A stretch of DNA of 64,000 nucleotides. Source: Pseudomonas sp. BSw22131 (GTDB taxonomy: Bacteria > Pseudomonadota > Gammaproteobacteria > Pseudomonadales > Pseudomonadaceae). Each line of letters starts with the position of its first letter. Position 1 is the stretch's first letter. The DNA is taken from assembly GCF_026810445.1 (NCBI RefSeq), contig NZ_CP113949.1:1984001-2048000 (forward strand), given 5' to 3'. The translations under genes and the position numbers were made by a program. Positions 44,931 to 52,705 of this stretch are shown here, one piece after another. The notes beneath the pieces are model-generated. The model was not told the DNA's origin. It saw only the letters and a list, made by a program, of their open reading frames with translations, and searched no databases.

Positions 44931-45926
44931 TTACCTGGCGACCTTGCCCAACACCCGCAGGCGACTCACGCCACCGTCCGGGAACACGTTCAGGCGGATG
45001 TGGGTAATCGGCCCAAGCGCCTTGAGCTGTTCGGCGAAGGTGTGTTCGGCGTGCATCTCAAGCTTCTGGCTGGGCAATAATTCACGCCAGAACAGGCTCT
45101 GGGTTTCGATCTGGCTATCAGTCCCGCCTTTGACGAACGCGCCCTGAATCGAGCAGCTGTCCGGGTAGTTGCCTTTGAAGTGCAGGGTGTCGACCACCAC
45201 TTCTTCGACTTCACCGACATGCCCCAGGGCGATGATCACCCAGTCGTTGCCGGGCGTACGGCGACGGGCGGTTTCCCAGCCGTCACCCATGTTCACGCCG
45301 CGGCCCGGATTCAGAATGTTGCTCATGCGGCCGAAGTGTTCATCGGAACACGCCAGCGCACGCCCACCGTTCAAGGCTGCTGCCAGGTCGATTTGTTCGT
45401 TGTCGCCAACGGTGGACCACTCGCGATGCGGGACGCCGTACACGCGCAAACGCGCCACGCCGCCGTCCGGGTAAATGTTGAAGCGCAAGTGGCTGTAAGC
45501 CTGTTTGTCACTGATCTCGTGGTAGTGGTGGCTGTCACCTTTGAGCTCGACGGCCGGCAGCACTTCGGTCCATTCGGTGTGTTCATCCGGCTCACCCGAT
45601 GCCAGAAAGCACGCTTCCAGCGAGGCCGAAGGCGGGTAGTTGCCAGTGAAGAACGAGGTGTCGATGTCCACGCCCTTGATCGAACCGGCCACGCCCAGCC
45701 GGATCACGGCGGTGTCATAACCCTCGAAGCGTTTGCGTCGCGATTCCCAGCCGTCCATCCACTTGCCGTTGTCATCGAACACGCCCTCTTTGAACACTGC
45801 CGGGGTTGGCTGGAACAGGCGGTTAGCATCGGCAAACCAGTCGTCAGTCACCGAAATGATCGTGGTGCCCAGACGCGCATCGGCCAGGTTGACGAACTTT
45901 TCGAAGGGTGCGGCGTAAGCTTTCAT
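44931..45926 (-). CDS. alc: Allantoicase
   Basis: Allantoicase hydrolyses allantoate to ureidoglycolate and urea. The 331-residue protein consists of two repeats of a jelly-roll domain. Each contains the pattern WE(S/T)x[23 protein letters not shown] in the first and [20 protein letters not shown] in the second. RLRVYG and RLRVLG mark the ends. Start ATG 45926; the upstream extension has no support. It lies between uraD and allA. Confidence 0.95.
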   Translation of the reverse strand: MKAYAAPFEKFVNLADARLGTTIISVTDDWFADANRLFQPTPAVFKEGVFDDNGKWMDGWESRRKRFEGYDTAVIRLGVAGSIKGVDIDTSFFTGNYPPSASLEACFLASGEPDEHTEWTEVLPAVELKGDSHHYHEISDKQAYSHLRFNIYPDGGVARLRVYGVPHREWSTVGDNEQIDLAAALNGGRALACSDEHFGRMSNILNPGRGVNMGDGWETARRRTPGNDWVIIALGHVGEVEEVVVDTLHFKGNYPDSCSIQGAFVKGGTDSQIETQSLFWRELLPSQKLEMHAEHTFAEQLKALGPITHIRLNVFPDGGVSRLRVLGKVAR

Positions 45927-45966
45927 TCTTTTTGTCTGCCTTTTAGTGATTGGCGTGGGAGAGGGG

Positions 45967-46482
45967 TCAGAGGGCTTGCAGGCGAAACAGGGCAATCTTG
46001 TTGATCTCGGCCAGCGCGCAGTCGAATTCGACGTCGGTCGAGTTGTGAATGCGCGTCTCGAACGCTGCCAGGATCTCGTGCCGATTGCTGCCTTTCACCG
46101 CCATGATGAAGGGGAACGCGAACTTCGCTTTATAGGCTTCGTTGAGTTCGGTGAAGCGCGCGAACTCTTCAGTCGTGCAGTGATGAATACCCGCGCCGAC
46201 CTGTTCATCAGTGCTGGCCTGGGTCAGTTGGCCTCGCACGGCGGCTTTGCCTGCAAGGTCCGGGTGCGCGTTGATCAAAGCCAGTTGCGAGGCGTGATCA
46301 GCGCTCGACAGAATGTCGCTCATCAGCGCGTGCAGCACGTGGATGTTATCGATATCGCTGCCATGTCCGAGGTCATACGCCTTCTCGGCGACCCAGGGCG
46401 AATGCTCGTAGATGTCGGCAAAGGTCTGGATAAACGCATCGCGGTTCAATGCGGCGGGAGTGACGGTCTTGAAGCGGCTCAT
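45967..46482 (-). CDS. uraD: OHCU decarboxylase
   Basis: UraD converts 2-oxo-4-hydroxy-4-carboxy-5-ureidoimidazoline to S-allantoin, the step after HiuH. The 171-residue helical protein contains the catalytic histidine context HALMSDI...[12 protein letters not shown] and [20 protein letters not shown]. The start ATG 46482 overlaps the puuE stop by 4 bases (ATGA). Confidence 0.95.
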   Translation of the reverse strand: MSRFKTVTPAALNRDAFIQTFADIYEHSPWVAEKAYDLGHGSDIDNIHVLHALMSDILSSADHASQLALINAHPDLAGKAAVRGQLTQASTDEQVGAGIHHCTTEEFARFTELNEAYKAKFAFPFIMAVKGSNRHEILAAFETRIHNSTDVEFDCALAEINKIALFRLQAL

Positions 46483-47414
46483 TGGGCAGCGCCTGTTTGA
46501 GGTTTGAACGGGTGAACGGTGTGCCAGTGACGGGCGATGTCGACGCGGCGGGTGATCCACACCTGCTCATGGCCTTTGACGTACTCAAGAAAACGTTGCA
46601 GCGCAGCCAGTCGGGCAGGGCGGCCAATCAGGCGGCAATGCAGACCGATGGAAAGCATTTTCGGCGCTTCGGCACCTTCGGCGTAGAGCACATCAAAAGC
46701 GTCTTTGAGGTATTCGAAAAAATCGTCACCCTTGTTGAAACCCTGGACCTGGGTGAAGCGCATGTCGTTAGTGTCCAGCGTGTACGGAATCACCAGATGC
46801 GGCTTGCCGGTGGGATTGTTCGGTTCCCAGTAGGGCAGGTCATCGTCATACGTATCGCAGTCATAGAGAAAGCCGCCTTCTTCCATCACCAGCCGCCGCG
46901 TATTGGGGCCGGTGCGGCCGGTGTACCAACCCAGCGGGCGCTCGCCAGTGAGTTCGGTCAGGATGCGGATCGCTTCGAGCATGTGCTCGCGCTCCTGCGC
47001 CTCGTCCATGTACTGGTAGTCGATCCAGCGATAGCCGTGGCTGCAGATCTCGTGGCCGGCGGCAACCATGGCGCGGATCGCCTCGGGGTGACGCTCGGCG
47101 GCCATGGCGACAGCGAAGATGGTCAGCGGGATATCGAATTGCCCGAACAGTTTGAGAATGCGCCAAACGCCGGCTCGGCTACCGTATTCATAGAGCGATT
47201 CCATGCTCATGTTGCGCGCGCCTTGAAGCGGTTGAGCGGCGACCATTTCCGAGAGAAACGACTCGGATTCCTTATCACCGTGCAGAATGTTGCGTTCGCC
47301 GCCTTCTTCGTAATTGAGCACGAACGACAGCGCGATCCGGGCATTGCCTGGCCATTGTGGATGGGGCGGGTTGCTGCCATAACCGATCAGGTCACGGGGA
47401 TAGTCGGCGCTCAC
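46479..47414 (-). CDS. puuE: Allantoinase PuuE (polysaccharide deacetylase fold)
   Basis: PuuE opens the hydantoin ring of allantoin without metal-binding motifs of classical allantoinases. The 311-residue protein has the segments FVLNYEEGGERNILHGD, EICSHGYRWIDYQYM, GWYTGRTGPNTRRLV and SIGLHCRLIGRPAR. The start is GTG 47414, with AAGGAA about 8 bases upstream; the longer frame from 47642 crosses the operator at 47503 and is rejected. It heads the run puuE-uraD-alc-allA-puuD. Confidence 0.94.
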   Translation of the reverse strand: MSADYPRDLIGYGSNPPHPQWPGNARIALSFVLNYEEGGERNILHGDKESESFLSEMVAAQPLQGARNMSMESLYEYGSRAGVWRILKLFGQFDIPLTIFAVAMAAERHPEAIRAMVAAGHEICSHGYRWIDYQYMDEAQEREHMLEAIRILTELTGERPLGWYTGRTGPNTRRLVMEEGGFLYDCDTYDDDLPYWEPNNPTGKPHLVIPYTLDTNDMRFTQVQGFNKGDDFFEYLKDAFDVLYAEGAEAPKMLSIGLHCRLIGRPARLAALQRFLEYVKGHEQVWITRRVDIARHWHTVHPFKPQTGAAQ

Positions 47415-47502
47415 TGCAGGATTCCTTCTGTGCGTGTTGTCTGTTGCGGTGGCGGTAGTGCCTTCAGCGATCCGCTCGACTTCAATCACCGCGATGAGCG
47501 GA

Positions 47503-47512
47503 TTGTATACAA
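47503..47512. promoter_or_regulatory. Palindromic operator TTGTATACAA upstream of puuE
   Basis: A perfect 10-bp palindrome 89 bases upstream of the puuE GTG. The same core lies upstream of hiuH, the AzgA remnant and gntR. It is the kind of site bound by FadR/FCD-type GntR regulators, one of which is encoded at 49316. Confidence 0.65.
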
Positions 47513-47695
47513 CTTGATTATCGTTTTGTAAGCCTGTGTTTTGCATTTCTCTAGGGCTTTTTGCCTGCAAGAAACCTGCCTGACTGGTCAGGAACTGCCG
47601 AAAAACGCTTTTACTTTCCTCGGCACTCCCAAAAATGGCCATGACGGAAGCGCGCTGCCGTGAGCGCGCTATAAAGCGATATTTATTGTGTACAA

Positions 47696-47705
47696 CTTTT
47701 TTGTA
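47696..47705. promoter_or_regulatory. Palindromic operator TTGTGTACAA upstream of hiuH
   Basis: One base from the perfect palindrome at 47503, 102 bases upstream of the hiuH start, and followed by TTTTTTGTAAAATG, an AT-rich promoter-like run. The 393 bases between puuE and hiuH otherwise hold no gene. Confidence 0.6.
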
Positions 47706-47807
47706 AAATGTCTTAATCGGTCCTCGTTCGCACCGTGCCGGCCTCGACCGCGCGCTTAAAGGGTGCGCGCAACTGACTTCAACATCTCAAGCGAGGCCCT
47801 GACAAGC

Positions 47808-48161
47808 ATGGGACGACTGACCACACACGTACTGGACGCCGCGCACGGCTGCCCTGGCAGCTCCATCCATATCGCACTGTATCGGGTCGACGGCGAGCGG
47901 CTGGAGAAAGTCGCCCAGGCAGTCACCAATGCCGACGGCCGATGCGACGCACCCTTGTTGCAAGGCGACGACTACCGCTCGGGCGTTTATCAATTGCAGT
48001 TCCATGCCGGCGATTATTACCGCGCCAAGGGTGTTCAACTGCCTGAACCAGCGTTTCTCGACGTGGTGGTACTGCGGTTTGGCATCGACGCCGCGCAAGA
48101 TCACTATCACGTGCCCCTGCTGATTTCGCCTTATAGTTATTCGACCTATCGCGGGAGCTAG
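47808..48161 (+). CDS. hiuH: 5-hydroxyisourate hydrolase (transthyretin-like)
   Basis: HiuH hydrolyses 5-hydroxyisourate, the product of PuuD. The 117-residue protein has the family's N-terminal LTTHVLDAAHGCPG, with a catalytic histidine. It carries the internal strand IDAAQDHYHVPLLISPYSYS and the invariant C-terminal YRGS. Start ATG 47808. It reads divergently from puuE across the operator region. Confidence 0.95.
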   Translation: MGRLTTHVLDAAHGCPGSSIHIALYRVDGERLEKVAQAVTNADGRCDAPLLQGDDYRSGVYQLQFHAGDYYRAKGVQLPEPAFLDVVVLRFGIDAAQDHYHVPLLISPYSYSTYRGS

Positions 48162-48211
48162 GGGCGCAGCGCCTCGGATCATCGCCATGCCCACTGAGGA
48201 GACAATGTTGC

Positions 48212-48637
48212 ATGACCACTCTTAAGATCACCGCTGGCGGGTATCAGTTTCTTGCTGAAACCAATCCCGATGCGCCGCAAACTGTCGCGGCGTTTCTCAC
48301 CCTGCTGCCCTATCGTCAGAAGCTTATTCACGTGCGTTGGAGTGGCGAGGGCTGCTGGATGCCTTTGGGTGAGTATCAACTTCTAAAAGACGAGCAGCCC
48401 ATCGGCTTCGAGAATCACACCAGTCATCCTTCCGTGGGCGACATTCTTTTCTACCCCGGTCCCTATAGTGAAACAGAGATTCTCGTGGCCTACGGATCTT
48501 GCTGTTTTGCCAGCAAAATGGGGCAACTGGCGGGCAATCACTTTCTGACCGTGGTGCAAGGCAAGGAAAACTTGCGCGCGCTGGGTGTGAAGACGTTATG
48601 GGAAGGGGCTCAGGAGATTGTGTTCGAGCTGGCGTGA
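48212..48637 (+). CDS. DUF3830 family protein (cyclophilin-like fold)
   Basis: The 141-residue protein begins MTTLKITAGGYQFLAETN and contains VRWSGEGCWMPLG and VGDILFYPGPYSETEILVAYG. These are typical of DUF3830 proteins, which frequently accompany purine or amide catabolism genes. The catalytic role, if any, is unknown. It follows hiuH by 50 bases on the same strand and is probably co-transcribed. Confidence 0.75.
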   Translation: MTTLKITAGGYQFLAETNPDAPQTVAAFLTLLPYRQKLIHVRWSGEGCWMPLGEYQLLKDEQPIGFENHTSHPSVGDILFYPGPYSETEILVAYGSCCFASKMGQLAGNHFLTVVQGKENLRALGVKTLWEGAQEIVFELA

Positions 48638-48693
48638 AGTTCACCCTCGGCAACGCGGCTTGATCTATCTGCGATGCGTGCGCTTATAAAGAG

Positions 48694-48718
48694 GGCGGCC
48701 GGGTCGGATCTGGCCGCC
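48694..48718. terminator. GC-rich hairpin after the DUF3830 gene
   Basis: GGCGGCC (48694-48700) pairs with GGCCGCC (48712-48718) around an 11-base loop, 57 bases after the stop codon. No T-run follows. Confidence 0.45.
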
Positions 48719-48819
48719 TGGAAAGGGTTGGCATGCCGGGGCGGCGGTGCGGTTGGTCAATGGCAGTTTTGAAGGTGCTTTTGACCCGCGTGGCAATGGC
48801 GCAGCCGCCGGCTATTGAT

Positions 48820-49026
48820 TTACAGAAACACAAACCTGGCAATGAAGATCACGCACAGCGCCCACAGGCTGACCGAAATCTCCCTGTGTTTGCCGGTACC
48901 GGCCCTGAGCATCACGTAAGTGATGAATCCCAGCGCAATGCCGTCGGCGACTGAAAACGTCAGCGGCATCATGATCGCTGTGACGATGGCCGGGATGCTG
49001 TCCGTGGCGTCGTCCAACTGCTCCAT
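48820..49026 (-). pseudogene. Tail of an AzgA-type purine permease, truncated
   Basis: The last ~68 residues (DDATDSIPAIVTAIMMPLTF, SVADGIALGFITYVMLRAG, then a final hydrophobic run to the stop at 48820) match the C terminus of NCS2/AzgA hypoxanthine-guanine permeases, normally about 430 residues. Upstream there are only about 70 bases before the TTGTATACAA operator at 49098, so nearly the whole gene is deleted while its control region remains. An in-frame ATG near 49026 could still give a short peptide. Confidence 0.85.
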
Positions 49027-49097
49027 GAGTCGAGACTTCTTTTCAGTGCGATTTGTTGACTGAAAGGTCAGAAACGGACGCGGCACGAATTATGCTT

Positions 49098-49107
49098 TTG
49101 TATACAA
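49098..49107. promoter_or_regulatory. Palindromic operator TTGTATACAA upstream of the AzgA remnant
   Basis: A perfect palindrome extended to TTTTGTATACAAAA, between the remnant and the divergent gntR gene. Identical in core to the site at 47503. Confidence 0.65.
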
Positions 49108-49201
49108 AAAATGAAAATAATGTTTTTAACATTGTTGTGAGAATCATGCAGATTGTGTGCATAAAAACGGGGCCGGGGTATGCGTGTTAGGACTTTGCGC
49201 A

Positions 49202-49211
49202 CTGTGTACAA
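49202..49211. promoter_or_regulatory. Operator-like CTGTGTACAA upstream of gntR
   Basis: It differs by one base from the hiuH site and lies 105 bases before the gntR ATG, so the regulator may control itself. No gene is supported between 49027 and 49315. Confidence 0.5.
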
Positions 49212-49315
49212 TGCGCGACTACTTTTACTGTGACTTTGCAGCTATATCTGGTATTGCTTCGACCACAGCGATCACAGTCACGGCCCTGCGCCGGATTCAG
49301 TTCTCACGAGTGCCC

Positions 49316-50080
49316 ATGAACGAACAGTTGCAACCTCTCAAGAAACAGCCGCGCACCGTCAAGGCGGGTCGCAGCGGAACCCAGGACGACATCGTCTACG
49401 CGCATATTTTCGAGGCCATTCTCGAACAGCGTCTGGCGCCCGGCACCAAGTTGAGCGAAGAGGCGCTGGGCGAAATTTTCGGGGTGAGTCGGACCATCAT
49501 CCGCCGCGCACTCTCGCGATTGGCACACGAAGGAGTGGTGCTGCTCAGGCCAAATCGCGGCGCCGTGGTCGCCAGCCCGAGTGTGGATGAAGCGCGTCAG
49601 GTGTTCTTCGCCCGCCGGTTAGTCGAGAAGGCCATCACCGAGCTTGCTGTCGAGCACGCCACCGCCGAGCAACTGGCCGAGCTGCGCAAGATGGTCAGTG
49701 ATGAACGCGACAGTTTTTCCAGAGGGGACCGTGGGGCCGGGATTCGTCTGTCCGGGGAGTTCCACTTGAAGTTGGCTGAAGCGGCGAAGAATGCGCCACT
49801 GATCAGCTTCCAGCGCAGCCTGGTTTCCCAGACCTCATTGATCATCGCGCAGTACGAAAGCGGCAATCGCTCGCACTGCTCCTATGACGAACACACCCAG
49901 TTGATCGACGCCATCGAGGCGCGTGATGCGCCGCTGGCCGTGAACCTGATGATGCACCACATGGATCACATCGACAGCAAGCTCAATCTCGACGAAGACA
50001 GTGCTTCGGACGACCTGCACGCGGTGTTCTCGCACCTGATGCTGCCGAAGAAAAAGCCGGGACGTAACCAGACGGTTTGA
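49316..50080 (+). CDS. GntR-family regulator (FadR/FCD subfamily)
   Basis: The 254-residue protein has a winged helix (LSEEALGEIFGVSRTIIRRAL, residues ~50-95). A helical FCD ligand domain follows, with conserved histidines in the EFHLKLAEAAKN and MMHHMDHID contexts that usually bind a metal. Its position within the purine cluster and the palindromes at four nearby promoters suggest that it is the local regulator of purine catabolism. Start ATG 49316; an earlier in-frame start at 49157 would place the operator inside the gene. Confidence 0.88.
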   Translation: MNEQLQPLKKQPRTVKAGRSGTQDDIVYAHIFEAILEQRLAPGTKLSEEALGEIFGVSRTIIRRALSRLAHEGVVLLRPNRGAVVASPSVDEARQVFFARRLVEKAITELAVEHATAEQLAELRKMVSDERDSFSRGDRGAGIRLSGEFHLKLAEAAKNAPLISFQRSLVSQTSLIIAQYESGNRSHCSYDEHTQLIDAIEARDAPLAVNLMMHHMDHIDSKLNLDEDSASDDLHAVFSHLMLPKKKPGRNQTV

Positions 50081-50111
50081 ATGAGCGCGAGTCTGGCTTC
50101 TGCCCGAAGGG

Positions 50112-50260
50112 CGTAGGAGCCCTGCTTGCAGGCGATGGGCAGCGAAGCGGCCCCAAAAGCTCTCGACCTCGGTTCGATCAGAACACCGCTTGCTCAGGTT
50201 CTACGACCGGTTCCCGGCCGATCGCCGGCAAACGGAACGCCGCCCGGCCAGGCTCCTACG
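50112..50260. repeat. REP-like inverted repeat between gntR and guaD
   Basis: CGTAGGAGCC (50112-50121) and GGCTCCTACG (50251-50260) bound a 149-base stretch with further partial inverted sequences (GGCGATGGGC, GGCCGATCGCCGG). It lies between convergent genes. Confidence 0.65.
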
Positions 50261-50287
50261 CCTTCGGCAGAAGCGGCCGCACTCCAC

Positions 50288-51601
50288 TCAACGCTTGTGC
50301 ACCAGCGCCCCCGCCGAGTAAGTCTCACTGACGGTGCGGTCATCCCCCAGCGTCATCAGCACGAACAGCCGCTCTTCAATGCTGGTCGCCTGCTTCATGC
50401 GGTACGACAGCAGCGGTGTGGCGTTGTAGTCCAGCACCACGAAATCCGCCTCGTTACCGGCCTGCAAACTGCCGATCCTGTCGTCGAGCCGCAACGCCCG
50501 GGCGCCACCCAATGTCGCCAGGTACAACGACTTGAACGGGCTGAGTTTCGCGCCCTGCAACTGCATCACTTTGTAGGCCTCATTGAGCGTTTGCAGGATA
50601 GAGAAACTCGTGCCTGCCCCCACGTCCGTGCCCAATCCCACATTGACCTTGTGCCGCTCTGCCATGGGCAGATTGAAAAGCCCACTGCCCAGAAACAAAT
50701 TCGACGTAGGACAAAAGGCAATCGCTGACCCGGTTTCAGCCAGTCGCGCGCACTCTTCGTCGCACAAATGCACGCCGTGAGCGAACACCGAGCGCTCGCC
50801 CAGCAGATTGAAATGGTCGTACACGTCCAGGTAGTTCTTGCGCTCAGGGAACAGCGCCTTGACCCACTCGACCTCTTTCAGGTTTTCGCTGATGTGGGTC
50901 TGCATGTACAAGTCCGGGTATTCGCTCAGCAGCTTTGCGGCAAGGGTCAGTTGCTCGGGCGTGCTGGTCGGCGCGAAGCGCGGAGTGACGGCGTAATGCA
51001 GGCGACCCTTGCCGTGCCAGCGTTCGATCAGCGCCTTGCTGTCGACGTAGCTGGACTCGGCGGTGTCCACCAGGTAATCCGGCGCGTTGCGGTCCATCAT
51101 CACCTTGCCGGCAATCATCCGCAGATTGAGCTTCTCGGCGGCGCTGAAAAAAGCCTCTACCGATTCTTTGTGCCGGCTGCCGAACACCAGCGCTGTGGTG
51201 GTGCCGTTGCGCAACAGTTCTTCCAGAAACAGGTCAGCCACTTCGGCCGAATGCGCAGGATCTTCGAACTGCTTCTCGCAGGGGAAGACATAGGTGTTGA
51301 GCCAGTCCAGAAGTTGCTCGCCGTAGGAACCGACCATGCCGGTCTGCGGCAAATGGATATGCGTGTCAATGAAACCGGCGCTGATCAGGGCGTCCTTGTA
51401 GGTGAGCACTTGCACGTCATTGCCAAGCGTACCCAGCAAATCGGCCGCATGCCCCACGGTGGAAATCTTGCCGTTTTCGACGATCATCAGGCCGTCTTCG
51501 AAGTACGCGTAAGAATCCTCCACCGCCACTTCGGCTGGGTCGCCGAGGCTGTGGACGATTGAGGCGCGGTAGGCTTTCTTGCTGGCAGAATCGGTAGTCA
51601 T
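50288..51601 (-). CDS. guaD: Guanine deaminase
   Basis: GuaD deaminates guanine to xanthine. The 437-residue amidohydrolase has GFIDTHIHLPQTGMVGS with the metal-binding HxH. The other active-site motifs are FGSRH, QTHISENLKEV, FAHGVHL and GLGTDVGAGTSFS. It lies downstream of xdhC with a REP pair between them and on the same strand, giving guanine to xanthine to urate in one gene run. Start ATG 51601. Confidence 0.95.
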   Translation of the reverse strand: MTTDSASKKAYRASIVHSLGDPAEVAVEDSYAYFEDGLMIVENGKISTVGHAADLLGTLGNDVQVLTYKDALISAGFIDTHIHLPQTGMVGSYGEQLLDWLNTYVFPCEKQFEDPAHSAEVADLFLEELLRNGTTTALVFGSRHKESVEAFFSAAEKLNLRMIAGKVMMDRNAPDYLVDTAESSYVDSKALIERWHGKGRLHYAVTPRFAPTSTPEQLTLAAKLLSEYPDLYMQTHISENLKEVEWVKALFPERKNYLDVYDHFNLLGERSVFAHGVHLCDEECARLAETGSAIAFCPTSNLFLGSGLFNLPMAERHKVNVGLGTDVGAGTSFSILQTLNEAYKVMQLQGAKLSPFKSLYLATLGGARALRLDDRIGSLQAGNEADFVVLDYNATPLLSYRMKQATSIEERLFVLMTLGDDRTVSETYSAGALVHKR

Positions 51602-51640
51602 GTGGCTCTCGTCAAAAGTAATTCACAAACGGTAAATGAC

Positions 51641-51729
51641 CTGTAGGAGCGAATTTATTCGCGAAGCGCCGGTGCAGGCGGCGGATCGTCATCAGCCCAA
51701 ATGCCTCGCGAATAAATTCGCTCCTACAG
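51641..51729. repeat. REP pair between xdhC and guaD
   Basis: CTGTAGGAGCGAATTTATTCGCGA and TCGCGAATAAATTCGCTCCTACAG are perfect inverted arms of 24 bases. A distinct sub-family from that at 44832. Confidence 0.9.
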
Positions 51730-51749
51730 AGCCTGCAACAGGCATCCAG

Positions 51750-52589
51750 TTACTGCGCCTGACTACGCCGCGACACTGGCATCAGCCTGGCAATCGGCTC
51801 GGCGCCTGCGGTCTGTTCGTCAAAAGAGGCATTGTAGGTGGCGATCACTTCAGCGGCGATGGACACGGCGATCTCGATGGGCAGTTTGCCTTTTACTTCG
51901 GACAGTCCCATCGGACAGCGCATCCGCTTAACCAATGCCGGGTCGAAACCACGATTGCGCAGCCGATGTTCGAACTTGGCGCGTTTGGTCTTCGAACCGA
52001 TCAGGCCGAAGTAAGTGAAGTCGCCACGCTTGAGGATGGCAGCAGTCAGCTCCAGATCCAGCTGATGGTCGTGGGTCATGACGATGCAATAACTGCCAGC
52101 AGGCAGACGGTCGACTTCCTCGGTCACCTCGTCATTGACGATGGCCGTCACGCCTTGGGGCACGTGCTCGGGAAACTCTTGCTGGCGCGAATCTATCCAG
52201 CGCACCCGGCAGGGCAGGCTGGCCAGCAATGGCACCAGCGCACGGCCGACGTGCCCCGCGCCGAACACCGCAATCTGCGCTTGCGGCTGTCCCATGGGCT
52301 CGAACAGCAGTACGTTCACGCCGCCGCAGCACTGGCCGAGACTGGCGCCAAGGCTGAAGCGCTCAAGGCGCGTCTGCTGGCTGCCTGTGGCGAGCATCTC
52401 GCGGGCGATCTCCATGGCTTTGTATTCCAGGTGCCCGCCGCCGATGGTGTCGAAAAGCCGTTCGGCGCTGACGACCATTTTCGAGCCGGCATTGCGCGGC
52501 GTCGAACCACGCTCCTCGATGATCGTCACCAGCACACAGGCTTCGCCTTGGGTTTGCAGTTCGGCGAGGGCACTGATCCAGTTGTTCAT
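51750..52589 (-). CDS. xdhC: Xanthine dehydrogenase accessory protein XdhC
   Basis: XdhC binds and sulfurates the molybdenum cofactor and inserts it into XdhB. The 279-residue protein starts MNNWISALAELQTQGEACVL and has RGSTPRNAGSKM, the LGQCCGGVNVLLFE cysteine motif and the Rossmann segment IAVFGAGHVGRALVPLL. FGLIGSKTKRAKF follows. ATG 52589 has AGGAG seven bases upstream. It follows xdhB across a perfect hairpin. Confidence 0.95.
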   Translation of the reverse strand: MNNWISALAELQTQGEACVLVTIIEERGSTPRNAGSKMVVSAERLFDTIGGGHLEYKAMEIAREMLATGSQQTRLERFSLGASLGQCCGGVNVLLFEPMGQPQAQIAVFGAGHVGRALVPLLASLPCRVRWIDSRQQEFPEHVPQGVTAIVNDEVTEEVDRLPAGSYCIVMTHDHQLDLELTAAILKRGDFTYFGLIGSKTKRAKFEHRLRNRGFDPALVKRMRCPMGLSEVKGKLPIEIAVSIAAEVIATYNASFDEQTAGAEPIARLMPVSRRSQAQ

Positions 52590-52648
52590 GTGTGTCTCCT
52601 GATCGTTGTTGCGACGATCAAAGTCTGTGTTGTCTGCGCTGACCTCAT

Positions 52649-52680
52649 CGCGGGCAAGGTGGCGCTCCACCTTGCCCGCG
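52649..52680. repeat. Perfect 14-bp inverted repeat between xdhB and xdhC
   Basis: CGCGGGCAAGGTGG and CCACCTTGCCCGCG enclose a CGCT loop. The outer GCGGGCAAG core belongs to the REP family at 44832. It lies within the operon and could stabilise or separate the two messages. Confidence 0.8.
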
Positions 52681-52705
52681 AAGGCTTCCTTTCCAGCGAC
52701 ATAAA

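Noticed and set aside
49157..49315. Longer N terminus for the GntR protein
   Set aside because: The extension is compositionally unrelated, would include the operator-like site at 49202, and the family fold starts only after ATG 49316.
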